A DNA stretch of 64,000 nucleotides, from contig FOBR01000013.1 in assembly GCA_900109895.1 (NCBI GenBank), positions 62,001 to 126,000 of the forward strand, in the 5' to 3' direction. Below the pieces are notes generated by a model. It was given only the letters and a program-made list of their open reading frames with translations, did not search any database and was not told where the DNA came from. Shown in pieces: positions 1 through 8,701 of this stretch (positions are counted from its first letter, which is position 1; every line of letters begins with the position of its first letter). This DNA is from a bacterium A37T11 (lineage in GTDB: Bacteria > Bacteroidota > Bacteroidia > Sphingobacteriales > Sphingobacteriaceae). A program made the position numbers and the translations under genes.

Positions 1-789
1 AAAAATCTTTCTTTTTACGTGAAAATTTCGATTTAAAAAGAGTGTTAAAAAGAAAATGGCACTCACCGTACCTATTAGGATATGATCAGAATGGTACCAG
101 TTTTCAATCATTCCATATGTACTGAAAAAAGCAATTAATAATAGGGATATTGCCATTAGTACACTTCCAAAAAAATCGTACTGATATAATGGTATGTACC
201 TTTTATTAGTAGGCTGTTTGGTCATACATATAATTATGATTAGTCCGATAAACAATAATAAATTCTGAAAATGAAAACTCATTTCCCAAAAATAGGTGTC
301 GGCGATCTGCGCAGCCACCAAACCAGATACACCTGGAATCAATATAGCTAACGGATAATATACACAGTATAATTGATATCTTTCACCTTTGGGCATCAAT
401 ATTGGAGTCAACTCTCCAATAATGCAAACACTACCAAAAATTTTCACCGCTCCGACTATAAATGATGCCATCACCATGGATAGTACATCACTGGCTGTTG
501 CCAGCACAAAATTTAGAGGAAGCAGAATTAAAATTACTGTAAGTAGGATATTTTTTTTGCTGGTGAAGTTATTAACCCGAAATACAAGGGGCATGGCACA
601 AGTCATTCCCGTATAATAGGCATATGATGCCATGGATATGTCAGAAGATATAGCAGATTGACTACCTATAATATAAGAACTAATTGTTGTAGGAATGCCA
701 TTACTAAATGAAAGAAAAGTAGCCAGGATTAATAACAGCCAAAAATCAAGCTGTTGTGGTACCCACGATCGAAATATCCGGTCAGACAT
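1..789 (-). CDS. MFS multidrug efflux pump, C-terminal part beyond window
   Basis: An open frame starts at ATG 789 and runs off the left edge, giving 263 residues without a stop. The product is very hydrophobic, with alternating membrane segments and short basic loops. It directly follows an HlyD/EmrA-like adaptor and a TolC-like channel, so it is most likely the inner-membrane pump (DHA2/EmrB-like major facilitator) of a tripartite exporter. The sequence starts MSDRIFRSWVPQQ and is the divergent type common next to HlyD genes in Bacteroidota. The gap to the adaptor gene is 20 bp, which suggests one operon. The transported drug cannot be read from the sequence. Confidence 0.75.
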   Translation of the reverse strand, partial: MSDRIFRSWVPQQLDFWLLLILATFLSFSNGIPTTISSYIIGSQSAISSDISMASYAYYTGMTCAMPLVFRVNNFTSKKNILLTVILILLPLNFVLATASDVLSMVMASFIVGAVKIFGSVCIIGELTPILMPKGERYQLYCVYYPLAILIPGVSGLVAAQIADTYFWEMSFHFQNLLLFIGLIIIICMTKQPTNKRYIPLYQYDFFGSVLMAISLLLIAFFSTYGMIENWYHSDHILIGTVSAIFFLTLFLNRNFHVKRKIF

Positions 790-809
790 CTAATTTAACC
801 CTTCTGCTT

Positions 810-1898
810 TTATTTATTTACAATTGCATTCATACCAATCCGAAGGCGATCCAAATCTTCTGCATTATTTTGCTTATCAAAGTCAATCCTTACAGGAATG
901 CGTTGTTGCACTTTCACAAAATTTCCGGTAGAATTATCTACAGGAACTGCCGAATATTTAGAACCAGTAGCTTCTGATATAGCGGTGATACGACCATGAA
1001 AAGTTTTACCCCTCAACGCATCAATTTTTATGTTTACCTCCTGACCTATATTCACACTTTTCATTTGAGACTCCGTATAATTCGCAGTGATCCATTTTTC
1101 ATTACCGCGAATAATGCTCACTAGTGCCTGACCTGGTTGAATAAGTTGCCCTTCTTCAATTATCTTGCGGCCTAAAACTCCGTCATAAGGTGCCCGTATT
1201 ATCGTATAAGACAAATTAAGTTTTGCCAGCGCAACTGCAGCCCGCGCACTCTCCAAAGCTGCATCATTTAACGGAAGCTTTTTACGACTTTCTTCGGTAG
1301 TCAGTTTTGTGGTGGTATGTTGTGCTTGCAATGCACGGTATTTTGCCTTCATCGCATCTAACTGCGTTTTCACTTCATCAAATTGATATTGAGAAACCAC
1401 ATCGGCTTTAAGTAAATTTTCATAACGGCGGTAGTTTGTTTCCAAATTCTGTAACTGCGCCCGCAATTCTTCTAAATTAGCGTCTGCCACATTCACACTA
1501 TTTGATGCAACATCTACGCCTGATGAGGTAACGATGCGTGACGCTTCGGCATTGGCCAGCGCAGAAAGTGCTTCCTGCACATGCAGTTTATATTCATCAT
1601 CTTCAATAATAGCCAGCGTATCACCTTTATGTACAGCCTGATGTTCCGTAAACCGGATCTCCTTGATATATCCGGCTATTCTTGAATTGATAGGGTTAAT
1701 ATAAGCATCCACCTGTGCATCGTCAGTATACACGCTTTCATTAAAATGAAAAAACACCAACACGCCCCAAATGATTGCTGCCAGCACGACAAGTGCAGAA
1801 ATCCAATTAACAATTCGGATTTGCTTTCTCCGTTTTTCTTCCCTTTCGGTATGTGTCTCCACTTTGATTTCCGGATTTTGTACGATATCTTCGTTCAT
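810..1898 (-). CDS. HlyD/EmrA-family periplasmic adaptor (membrane fusion) protein
   Basis: This 362-residue protein bridges an inner-membrane pump and an outer-membrane channel. A single N-terminal membrane anchor lies at about residues 28-50 (WISALVVLAAIIWG region). It is followed by the first half of a biotinyl-lipoyl domain (SRIAGYIKEI, HKGDTLAIIED), an alpha-helical hairpin rich in Ala, Leu and Gln (about 100-215), and the second lipoyl half (APYDGVLGRKIIEEGQLIQPG). The length and layout fit EmrA-like adaptors. It lies between the TolC-like gene (33 bp upstream) and the MFS pump (20 bp downstream), so all are probably co-transcribed from the marR promoter. Confidence 0.9.
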   Translation of the reverse strand: MNEDIVQNPEIKVETHTEREEKRRKQIRIVNWISALVVLAAIIWGVLVFFHFNESVYTDDAQVDAYINPINSRIAGYIKEIRFTEHQAVHKGDTLAIIEDDEYKLHVQEALSALANAEASRIVTSSGVDVASNSVNVADANLEELRAQLQNLETNYRRYENLLKADVVSQYQFDEVKTQLDAMKAKYRALQAQHTTTKLTTEESRKKLPLNDAALESARAAVALAKLNLSYTIIRAPYDGVLGRKIIEEGQLIQPGQALVSIIRGNEKWITANYTESQMKSVNIGQEVNIKIDALRGKTFHGRITAISEATGSKYSAVPVDNSTGNFVKVQQRIPVRIDFDKQNNAEDLDRLRIGMNAIVNK

Positions 1899-1931
1899 AT
1901 ATTTCTAACTAAAAATTTTCTACAATTGTTT

Positions 1932-3251
1932 TTAAAGTTTTCCCACAGCTTTTTGCAACTGGTACCAGCGGAACAAGATGTTTGCTTTGGCATTGCTCAA
2001 AGCTAAGCCCGCATTCAGCTTAGCAGTACTGGCATCCAGAATATCGGTCAGGACAGCAAATTGATTATAGTATTTACTCTCTACGATGCGGTAATTGTCA
2101 TTGGCCAGATCAAAGCTTTTTTCATAAGCAGCATAATCGCTCTTAGCTTCCTCCCATTTTACAAACGCCTGATGAACTGCCAAATCAGTTTTTTCCCTGA
2201 CAAGTTCGGTTGCCTTTTGTTGGCGACCATATTCTAACCTAGCCAAATCAATATGATGCTTAGCATGGTACAGCGAGGAAATGTTATAATTTATTTTAAT
2301 CCCAGCCTGGAAAAAAGACATATAAATATCCATGGGAGGCAGGGAATATAAAAAGGGCCTTGATAACGCATCGCCAGCATACAGTGAAATAACAGGTCTG
2401 CGTGCAGCTTTTGCAATAGCTATGTCCCTGTCGGCCATCAATTCTTTAACTGTACTTGCCTTTATGGCGGGATTAGTTGCACTTGCCTCGGCCAGAATAT
2501 TACCAAATCCAGCACTTTGCTGACCTGCAGAATCCAGCGTACTATCCACCTGAAGTTTTGTGTCAAGCGGGAATCCGAGTACGGTACACAGTTCGCGGTT
2601 AATGATCGTAATATCATTTCCTACATCTTCCAATTCTGTCTGCAAGTTAGTTAACTGGAGTTCACTCCGTACAATGTCATTCTGCGTTACCATTCCCTCC
2701 GTGCGCAATTTTCGGATATTATCCAACCTTTTTTTCGCCAGTTCAATATTTTGCCGGTAAACTTTCTGTTGATTATAGGACCGATACAGGTCAAAATACT
2801 TTCCTGCAAGTAAGAACAAAATATCCTGTGTATCCTGGTCATAATTTAGTTGCGCTAATTGCTCAGCCAATTCTGACTTTTTAATATTATTGGTAATAGC
2901 ATTACCCTTATATAATATTTGGCTCGCTTCAATTGAAAAATCCGTGCTAATGTGAGGAATGGCTGCCCTTTCTCTATTGGATAAGGTATGGTCCCAAACA
3001 AAAGCATCACTGAGATAACCATATTTTAAGCCAGCTTCCACTTCAGGCAGGCGTTCAGCTTTGGCTATTTCAGTTTGTTTTTTACTGATGCCGATAGCTT
3101 CGTTTGATATACCTAACTCCTTACTATGCGCTTTCGCCAGCGAGAAGAGGTCTTGAATTTTTAATATATGCTGGGTAGTATCTATCTGTGCATAGGAAAA
3201 TGCAGGTAGAACTGTTAAAAACAAAGATATAATTTTAAATATATGACGCAT
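1932..3251 (-). CDS. TolC-family outer-membrane efflux protein
   Basis: The 439-residue protein has a Sec signal peptide ending near FSYA-Q (residue 21). Two long helical repeats typical of outer membrane efflux proteins follow (for example SKKQTEIAKAERLPEVEAG and LDNIRKLRTEGMVTQNDIVR). It would form the trimeric outer-membrane channel for the HlyD/MFS pump encoded next to it. It sits 62 bp after marR and 33 bp before the adaptor gene, which fits a marR-tolC-hlyD-mfs operon. The fold family is clear; the substrate is unknown. Confidence 0.9.
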   Translation of the reverse strand: MRHIFKIISLFLTVLPAFSYAQIDTTQHILKIQDLFSLAKAHSKELGISNEAIGISKKQTEIAKAERLPEVEAGLKYGYLSDAFVWDHTLSNRERAAIPHISTDFSIEASQILYKGNAITNNIKKSELAEQLAQLNYDQDTQDILFLLAGKYFDLYRSYNQQKVYRQNIELAKKRLDNIRKLRTEGMVTQNDIVRSELQLTNLQTELEDVGNDITIINRELCTVLGFPLDTKLQVDSTLDSAGQQSAGFGNILAEASATNPAIKASTVKELMADRDIAIAKAARRPVISLYAGDALSRPFLYSLPPMDIYMSFFQAGIKINYNISSLYHAKHHIDLARLEYGRQQKATELVREKTDLAVHQAFVKWEEAKSDYAAYEKSFDLANDNYRIVESKYYNQFAVLTDILDASTAKLNAGLALSNAKANILFRWYQLQKAVGKL

Positions 3252-3313
3252 TGTTCAATAATATACAGTTTAACGTTTAACTTTTGTATCAAAAAAATCA
3301 ATCAGTACATTAA

Positions 3314-3772
3314 CTAATCAGTAACTGCTTTGTTTGCCAAACGATTCAATAAATTAGCTTGAAATCCAAGATCCTTTGAAGAAATAGCAGATAGGAGGAG
3401 TTTATAAAAATTGTCCTCCATAGGGCGGAATATTTGCTGATATTGCATCCCTTTTTCTGTTAATAAAATAATTTTATTTCTGCGGTCGTTCACATCTTCC
3501 ATCCGTGATACCAACCCTCTTTTGCACAAGTTATCTATAAGTGGAGTCATACTGGCTTTATTCTTCTGAATAGCATTAGCAATATCCTGCTGGTTCATTT
3601 GTTTATTTTTCCAAAGAACAGCCAATACCTGAAACATTTCATAGGTAAGGTCCTGGAGCTCACTATGCCTTATTTTTTGTAAAAAATGCTGTTTGATGGC
3701 ATTCCGCATATTAATAACTGCATCCATAAAGCGAGCTGCAGAAATTAAGTCCAGATTATCTTCCTTATTCAT
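3314..3772 (-). CDS. MarR-family transcriptional regulator
   Basis: About 152 residues with a central winged helix-turn-helix (QQDIANAIQKNKASMTPLIDN, then the wing DVNDRRNKIILLTEKG). This is the classical MarR layout with N- and C-terminal dimer helices. I start it at ATG 3772 (MNKEDN) rather than ATG 3781 (MPCMNKED), because a -7 promoter element TATTTTTG (minus strand, 3788-3781) abuts the upstream ATG, which would then lie before the transcription start. As the first gene of the efflux operon, it probably represses marR-tolC-hlyD-mfs until a ligand binds. An inverted repeat near the promoter is a candidate operator. Confidence 0.88.
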   Translation of the reverse strand: MNKEDNLDLISAARFMDAVINMRNAIKQHFLQKIRHSELQDLTYEMFQVLAVLWKNKQMNQQDIANAIQKNKASMTPLIDNLCKRGLVSRMEDVNDRRNKIILLTEKGMQYQQIFRPMEDNFYKLLLSAISSKDLGFQANLLNRLANKAVTD

Positions 3773-3780
3773 ACAAGGCA

Positions 3781-3814
3781 CAAAAATAAAACGATTATTG
3801 TTGACTGTATGTCA
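3781..3814 (-). promoter_or_regulatory. Putative promoter -7 box and MarR operator of the efflux operon
   Basis: On the minus strand TATTTTTG (3788-3781) fits the Bacteroidota -7 element TAnnTTTG. No good -33 TTTG is present 19-20 bp upstream. An inverted repeat TGAC-TGTAT-GTCA lies at 3802-3814, in the area where the -33 box would be, which is a usual place for a MarR-type operator. Assigning it to the MarR protein is inference. Confidence 0.4.
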
Positions 3815-3968
3815 TTAATTTTCTTTCGGCCAAATTTGATATTTATTTCGCGTTCAAGGGATAAATACTCGCGTTTTTACTGTAGGCTACCCCTTACCTT
3901 AGCTGTGAGTAAATTCTGGCTATTTATGTGTGAACTTAAAATGGCAAGGAAAGTACTTGTTAATATTG

Positions 3969-5300
3969 TTATTTACGTTCTAGTTCTAATTGTATTTCTT
4001 CAAGTGTTTTGCCTTTAGTTTCTGGCATAAACTTCCAGATAAAGAAAAAGGCAATTACCATCATAACGCTGTAAAATATAAATGAATAATAGCCCCCCAT
4101 GGCGCTACTTTCCACAATGATGGGGAACAGCCAAGATATGATTGCTGCCATTATCCAATGGGTGGAACTGCCCAGTGAGCTTCCTTTTGAACGGACGGCA
4201 TTGGGAAAGATTTCAGATATGAACACCCAAATGACAGCACCTTGAGAGAAGGCAAAGAAGGCAATAAACCCAATGAGGTATGACAGGATGTACCCTGATT
4301 CAGCTGCGCCGTTTTTGAAGGCGTGGGCCACCAAAGCCAAAAAGATAATCATGCCTGCGCTGCCAGTTAAAAGCAGTTTTTTCCTGCCAAATTTGTCAAT
4401 AACCAGCATGGCTAGGCAGGTGAATAAAAGATTAGCACCCCCAATAAAAATTGGCTGTATAAAGGCCTTTTGTTTGTCAAACCCAGCCATCTCAAAGATG
4501 CGGGGAGCATAATATAGGATGGCGTTTATACCGCTTAGTTGGTTGAACATGGCCAAAAGCATAGCATACAAAATGGGCCTGAGGAATTTACGCTGAAACA
4601 GCACTTCCGGCTTTTGATTGTTGTTGGAAGCGGTCTGGCTGAGTTGGTTGGCGACGTCGTTTTCTCCCAGTTTTTTGAAAATATCCAAGGCTTTTTGCTT
4701 TTGGCCGTTTAATGCCAACCACCTTGGACTTTCTGGCACAAAATTAAGCAGTAAAAAGAAAAGAAGCGCAGGAACGACCATGATGCCGAGCATCCAACGC
4801 CAGGAGTCGTCTCCCGAACCAACAAATAAAAAGTTGGAGAGGTATGCTATAAATATGCCCAGAACGATCATAAATTGAAAGGAGCCGGCAAGCCGTCCAC
4901 GAATTTTGGCAGGGGCGATCTCTGAGATGTAAATGGGTCCGACAACGGAAGATATGCCTACGGCAATGCCTCCAAGAAACCGAAATAGGATAAAAAGTAA
5001 CCAAGCTTGCGATGTGGCACACCCGAGGGCTGAAGCGACATAGCAAAGCGCTATAACAAGCAGGACTTTCTTTCTTCCGTACTTTTGTGCGGGTATGCTT
5101 GCTACAAGGGCACCAAGTACGGTTCCGATGAGGCTGGCTGAAACGGTAAATCCTTGCCAAAAGGAACTGAGCACCCACAGTTGTTGGATGGTCTTTTCGG
5201 CACCGGAGATGACGGCTGTTTCAAAGCCAAACAGAAAGCCTCCTAATGCGGCAATAAGAGAGCATCGTATAGCAAAATTATGATTTTTTTGGACTAGCAT
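3969..5300 (-). CDS. Sugar porter family MFS transporter
   Basis: A 443-residue, 12-helix major facilitator of the sugar porter (XylE/GLUT-like) family, which moves monosaccharides across the inner membrane by proton symport or facilitated diffusion. Diagnostic motifs are visible: GRKKVL after helix 2, PESPRWL before the central loop, DKFGRKK after helix 8, and PETKGKTLEE after helix 12. It follows the GH130 gene by 94 bp on the same strand, both downstream of LacI-type operators. It probably imports the sugar released by that enzyme, plausibly mannose or a mannose derivative; the exact sugar is inference. Confidence 0.9.
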   Translation of the reverse strand: MLVQKNHNFAIRCSLIAALGGFLFGFETAVISGAEKTIQQLWVLSSFWQGFTVSASLIGTVLGALVASIPAQKYGRKKVLLVIALCYVASALGCATSQAWLLFILFRFLGGIAVGISSVVGPIYISEIAPAKIRGRLAGSFQFMIVLGIFIAYLSNFLFVGSGDDSWRWMLGIMVVPALLFFLLLNFVPESPRWLALNGQKQKALDIFKKLGENDVANQLSQTASNNNQKPEVLFQRKFLRPILYAMLLAMFNQLSGINAILYYAPRIFEMAGFDKQKAFIQPIFIGGANLLFTCLAMLVIDKFGRKKLLLTGSAGMIIFLALVAHAFKNGAAESGYILSYLIGFIAFFAFSQGAVIWVFISEIFPNAVRSKGSSLGSSTHWIMAAIISWLFPIIVESSAMGGYYSFIFYSVMMVIAFFFIWKFMPETKGKTLEEIQLELERK

Positions 5301-5394
5301 AAGGTGGTAAATTTAATGAAAGAAATTCAATTATCCAGTTACTTTAATGTTGAAAGGAAAGGCTGGCAGCTATTGTTCATTTGCAACCAATCAA

Positions 5395-6558
5395 TTAAGG
5401 TAGCGGGTCGGCTTTGGCCGGATTGGATGGATCATAAACCGCAACCCCTACTTTTGAGTCCGCACATCCATAGTATAGAAACCACTTTTTTTGAAAATAA
5501 ACGAGACCTTCTATAAATACAGTCCCATCAATATATTGCCCGCTTTTTTCAAAGGGCTCCATGGGTCTGAGAAAGGGTACATCTAAACGGCCAAGTACTT
5601 TTGTAGGATCGTGTAGGTCAAACAATACCTGACCTGCACTGTAGGTGCCTTGATTAAAACGTTTATCCCCTTCAGTTGCATTATTTTTTCCATTATATAA
5701 TAACAATATTCCTTTGTCTGTTAATATGGCAGGAGGACCGCATTCGGTGAGATCGCTGTCGAAATAACCTTTTCTGGGTGATATAAAGGCTTTGAGTTGT
5801 CCTTGTTCATCCAAAATTGGCTGCCAGTCTACCAAATTGTCTGAAATGGCTCCATAAACTCCCTGCTCACCCCAATACATCCAATAATGGCCATTGACCT
5901 TGGTGACGATTTGTTTTCCGTTTTTTAACTGGGTTACAATCGAGGCTGATTTGTGAGGTTGGTTGACTAACGAGGGAAGATTTTTGGCATGTTTAAATAT
6001 GGGCCCGTGTTTTTTCCAGGTCATGAGATCTTTGGAGGTGGCTACACCCAAACGGGGGACATTCCTGTTCCACTGCGTATAGAAAATGACGTAAGTGCCA
6101 TCTTCCGTGACGGCGATACGGGGATCTTCAGTTCCTCCGGGCCATTCGTATGCTTTTTGATCATCTTTGGCAGGGTAAAGAACAGGGTTTTTTTTCCGAT
6201 TGAAATGTAGTCCGTTATTACTACTGGCATAACCAATACGCGAAGTACGGTGGCCGATGCCAACCCCCGATTTGTCTTCGGCTCTATACAATACGATAAT
6301 TTTTCCATCTTTGACGGTGGCGGCAGGGTTGAATGTGTCATTGGATTCCCATGCGATGGGCTTACCACTTATGGGATCTTTGAAAAAGGTGTTGGAAATG
6401 GGCGAAATGACCGGATTAACCCCTTTGGGCCTAACAAATCCGCCAAATGCCCAATCAGGGAGGGTGTTGGTTGTTTGCTGAGCTAGACCTGTGACCCACC
6501 ATCCTAGTAGAAAGAGGATAGGCATGATGATCCGTTTTGGATTTTTAATATGCGCCAT
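5395..6558 (-). CDS. Secreted GH130-family glycosidase/phosphorylase (beta-mannoside-active)
   Basis: This 387-residue protein has an N-terminal signal peptide (about residues 1-26, ending near GLA-QQ) and a five-bladed beta-propeller of family GH130. Family signatures seen are FNPAATVKDGKIIVLYRAED, GGTEDPRIAV and repeated WxxxG-like blade motifs. GH130 enzymes act on beta-mannosidic bonds: cytoplasmic members are phosphorylases, while several exported Bacteroides members are hydrolases. The export signal favours a periplasmic hydrolase here, but I cannot tell the mechanism from motifs alone. It is the first gene of a GH130-sugar porter unit preceded by two perfect AAAACCGGTTTT operators. Confidence 0.82.
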   Translation of the reverse strand: MAHIKNPKRIIMPILFLLGWWVTGLAQQTTNTLPDWAFGGFVRPKGVNPVISPISNTFFKDPISGKPIAWESNDTFNPAATVKDGKIIVLYRAEDKSGVGIGHRTSRIGYASSNNGLHFNRKKNPVLYPAKDDQKAYEWPGGTEDPRIAVTEDGTYVIFYTQWNRNVPRLGVATSKDLMTWKKHGPIFKHAKNLPSLVNQPHKSASIVTQLKNGKQIVTKVNGHYWMYWGEQGVYGAISDNLVDWQPILDEQGQLKAFISPRKGYFDSDLTECGPPAILTDKGILLLYNGKNNATEGDKRFNQGTYSAGQVLFDLHDPTKVLGRLDVPFLRPMEPFEKSGQYIDGTVFIEGLVYFQKKWFLYYGCADSKVGVAVYDPSNPAKADPLP

Positions 6559-6608
6559 ATCGTTTTATAAATTTACAATAATTAGGTCTAATAAAGAATA
6601 ATTCATGA

Positions 6609-6620
6609 AAAACCGGTTTT
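6609..6620. promoter_or_regulatory. LacI-type operator, downstream copy (leader of GH130 gene)
   Basis: Perfect palindrome AAAACCGGTTTT followed by GCA, about 51 bp upstream of the GH130 start codon and roughly 30-40 bp downstream of its predicted transcription start. Its centre is exactly 64 bp from the centre of the copy at 6673-6684, close to six helical turns, so one repressor tetramer or two dimers could bind on the same DNA face. A central CG in a 12-bp palindrome is typical of LacI-family operators. Confidence 0.7.
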
Positions 6621-6658
6621 GCATTCAAGTCCTACCATGTAAGACCTAAGTGCGAGGC

Positions 6659-6689
6659 CAAATTTAGATTAAAAAACCGGTTTTGCAAA
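6659..6689 (-). promoter_or_regulatory. GH130-sugar porter promoter with embedded operator
   Basis: On the minus strand a -33 box TTTG (6689-6686), a 19-nt spacer and a -7 box TAAATTTG (6666-6659) match the Bacteroidota housekeeping promoter exactly. The palindrome AAAACCGGTTTT (6673-6684) fills the spacer, so a bound repressor would block polymerase. The next gene upstream on this strand is the LacI-family regulator. Confidence 0.75.
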
Positions 6690-6694
6690 ATATT

Positions 6695-7723
6695 CTAATT
6701 TTTTTCCCGGATGGTTGATTGCCGAATAATTAGCGAGGATGGAATGATGATACGTTGGTTGTTAAGGATTGGTTTTTTCAAGCTGATTTTTTGCAGTAAG
6801 TTGTCAATGATAGCTGCACTGAGCAATTCCAGAGGTTGTACAATGGATGTAATTGGTGGATGATATAACCTGAAGAGATCATTTTCATCAAAAACCATCA
6901 CACCCATGGTTTCAGGAATGCTTTTACCCAGCTCACGAAGCGCTTCGAGGCCACTTATGCATAAATAATTGGTGGCAAAGAAAGTGGCATCGATTTGTGG
7001 GTTCTCTTGAAAAAATTTCATAATTCGGTTTTTCCGCATATACTGGATTTCTTGATAGGGTACTTTGAAAATTATGCTCTGCTGTTTAAAATGCCGCATG
7101 CAACTTTTATAGCCCTCTAGTCTTTCTAACATCTGGCTTTGCTCGGAATCCAGCGTAATTATGGCTATTTTCTTAAATCCTTGTTCTACCAAATGGGTGC
7201 ACGCATCAAAAGAAATTTCTTGATTGTTTGTCCCCACATAATCTGTATCGATTCCATTAAGGATTCTATCAAAAATTATAACGGGAATGCCTTCATGGAT
7301 AACTTGTCCAATTTTATCTTCCATATGCGGAGGAGGGGCAATTATAAATCCGTCGACATGGCTTTCCATAAAGAACTTTAAAATGGAGGCTGCTGTCTCA
7401 GTTTCGCCCCTGGTGCTGCTATATATAATACGGTATCCACTTTTCATCGCTTTTTCTTCGATCATAAGTGCGATGGGGCCAAAAAAAGAATCTGCAATGT
7501 TCTCCACAATGAGCCCAATACTTTTTGATTTACCAGTAGCCAAATTTTGGGCCAGATGATGAGGTTTAAATCCAATTTTATTGACATAATCAAGTACCCT
7601 TTTTTCCAGATCTTTGCTGATCCTGCGTTCTGCTGCTTTTCCATTTATTATACATGATATGGTAGATTTTGCTACATGAAGGTGCTTGGCAATATCATTA
7701 ATAGATAGTCTTGTTTCTGACAT
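6695..7723 (-). CDS. LacI-family transcriptional regulator
   Basis: A 342-residue regulator with an N-terminal LacI helix-turn-helix (SINDIAKHLHVAKSTISCIING), a hinge helix (LAQNLATGKSKSIGL) carrying the Leu that wedges into the central CG step, and a periplasmic-binding-protein-like sensor domain (about 62-335, with VIIFDRILNGIDTDYVGTNN). It probably senses a mono- or oligosaccharide and controls the downstream GH130-sugar porter unit through the two AAAACCGGTTTT sites between the genes. A third site upstream suggests autoregulation and possibly control of the divergent SusCD operon. The gene and its targets are next to each other, which strengthens the link. Confidence 0.92.
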   Translation of the reverse strand: MSETRLSINDIAKHLHVAKSTISCIINGKAAERRISKDLEKRVLDYVNKIGFKPHHLAQNLATGKSKSIGLIVENIADSFFGPIALMIEEKAMKSGYRIIYSSTRGETETAASILKFFMESHVDGFIIAPPPHMEDKIGQVIHEGIPVIIFDRILNGIDTDYVGTNNQEISFDACTHLVEQGFKKIAIITLDSEQSQMLERLEGYKSCMRHFKQQSIIFKVPYQEIQYMRKNRIMKFFQENPQIDATFFATNYLCISGLEALRELGKSIPETMGVMVFDENDLFRLYHPPITSIVQPLELLSAAIIDNLLQKISLKKPILNNQRIIIPSSLIIRQSTIREKN

Positions 7724-8076
7724 GTATGATTGCTGTTATTATATACTGATTGGTAAATGTATAAATTTATTCGTTTTTTTGCAAAACCGGTTTTTTAAAT
7801 TAATTTTGTCAATATTAAGTGGAAGCTTTATTATGATCTTACTTTAATATTTAAGTGGTTGAAGATGGTTTAAATCTTAATTACTTTTTTTAATCTAATA
7901 GGTAAAACCCTTTATAACCTTCAATTCGTAGAGTTTAATTCATAAATAAATAGGTATTAAGGTTAACATAAACTTTATATTTTGTTTATATAAATGATGT
8001 TGCTTTGAATTATGAAATGCTGGTAGAACCGAGTAGGTTATTGAACATTATAAATGGTTAAATGTGACTTTTAAAC
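7724..8076. other. Divergent intergenic region between lacI-type gene and ECF sigma gene
   Basis: This 353-bp AT-rich spacer has no credible gene. It holds the lacI promoter and operator near its left end (7754-7794). Towards the right I see TTTG (7981-7984) and a near-match TTGCTTTG (8000-8007), but their spacing of 15 nt is too short for a confident sigma-gene promoter. The sigma operon may use an ECF-type promoter that I cannot recognise. Confidence 0.6.
7754..7794 (-). promoter_or_regulatory. lacI-type gene promoter with third AAAACCGGTTTT operator
   Basis: On the minus strand TTTG (7785-7782), a 20-nt spacer and TACATTTA (7761-7754, one mismatch from TAnnTTTG) form a plausible promoter for the LacI-family gene. 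The operator palindrome AAAACCGGTTTT at 7783-7794 overlaps the -33 box, which suggests autoregulation. In all three sites the flank reads TTTTGCA on one side, so they share an extended, slightly asymmetric consensus. Confidence 0.65.
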
Positions 8077-8643
8077 ATGGATTTAAATAGTTGTTGGAGT
8101 ATATTTATAAATGGGGATAAAGCTGCTTTCCAACAGCTCTACGAACAGACGTCTGATGAATTGTTTGCATATGGTATAGGTATTTCAAATGACCGTGAAA
8201 TAGTGCTTGACTCTATACATGATCTTTTTGTGGATCTTTATGGTAATAAAAAAATTTCCAGAGAGGTGAATGTAAAGCATTATTTGTTTGCATCCCTGCG
8301 AAGGCGCATCCTGGCAGCAAATAAATCTCACTTTGAATCCTTTGGTGATGGGGATGAATCGCTGGATAACACAGACAGCAGAGAAACTGAGATCATTTTG
8401 GACGAAACGGAAAAAATGATTTCGAGCCGCCTGATGGCGGAGGTTAGCCAGCTGCCAAAGAGACAACGGGAAGTTTTGCACCTGCGTTATACCATGGATC
8501 TTTCCTATGCAGAGATATCTTCAGTTATGGAAATTAATATTGAAACGTGCAGAACATTGTGTCACAGGGCAGTAAAGGTGCTTAGGGCCAATCTTAAACT
8601 CATGAAACTGATGGCAATTCTGGTTTTTTATTATTTTTCTTAA
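8077..8643 (+). CDS. ECF RNA polymerase sigma factor
   Basis: A 188-residue ECF sigma factor with region 2 near the N-terminus (DELFAYGIGISNDREIVLDSIHDLFVDLYGNK) and region 4 (LPKRQREVLHLRYTMDLSYAEISSVMEINIETCRTLCHRA). The protein ends in a short hydrophobic tail (LMAILVFYYF), a feature often seen in SusC/D-associated sigma factors. It is followed 58 bp later by a FecR anti-sigma gene and then by an STN-domain SusC. It therefore belongs to a trans-envelope circuit in which substrate binding outside activates this sigma factor, likely for its own operon. Confidence 0.92.
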   Translation: MDLNSCWSIFINGDKAAFQQLYEQTSDELFAYGIGISNDREIVLDSIHDLFVDLYGNKKISREVNVKHYLFASLRRRILAANKSHFESFGDGDESLDNTDSRETEIILDETEKMISSRLMAEVSQLPKRQREVLHLRYTMDLSYAEISSVMEINIETCRTLCHRAVKVLRANLKLMKLMAILVFYYFS

Positions 8644-8701
8644 AAAAAAAGTCAACGTAAGATATACTTTTTGCTCTATCTTGGTAAAGGATGGTGCATA
8701 G

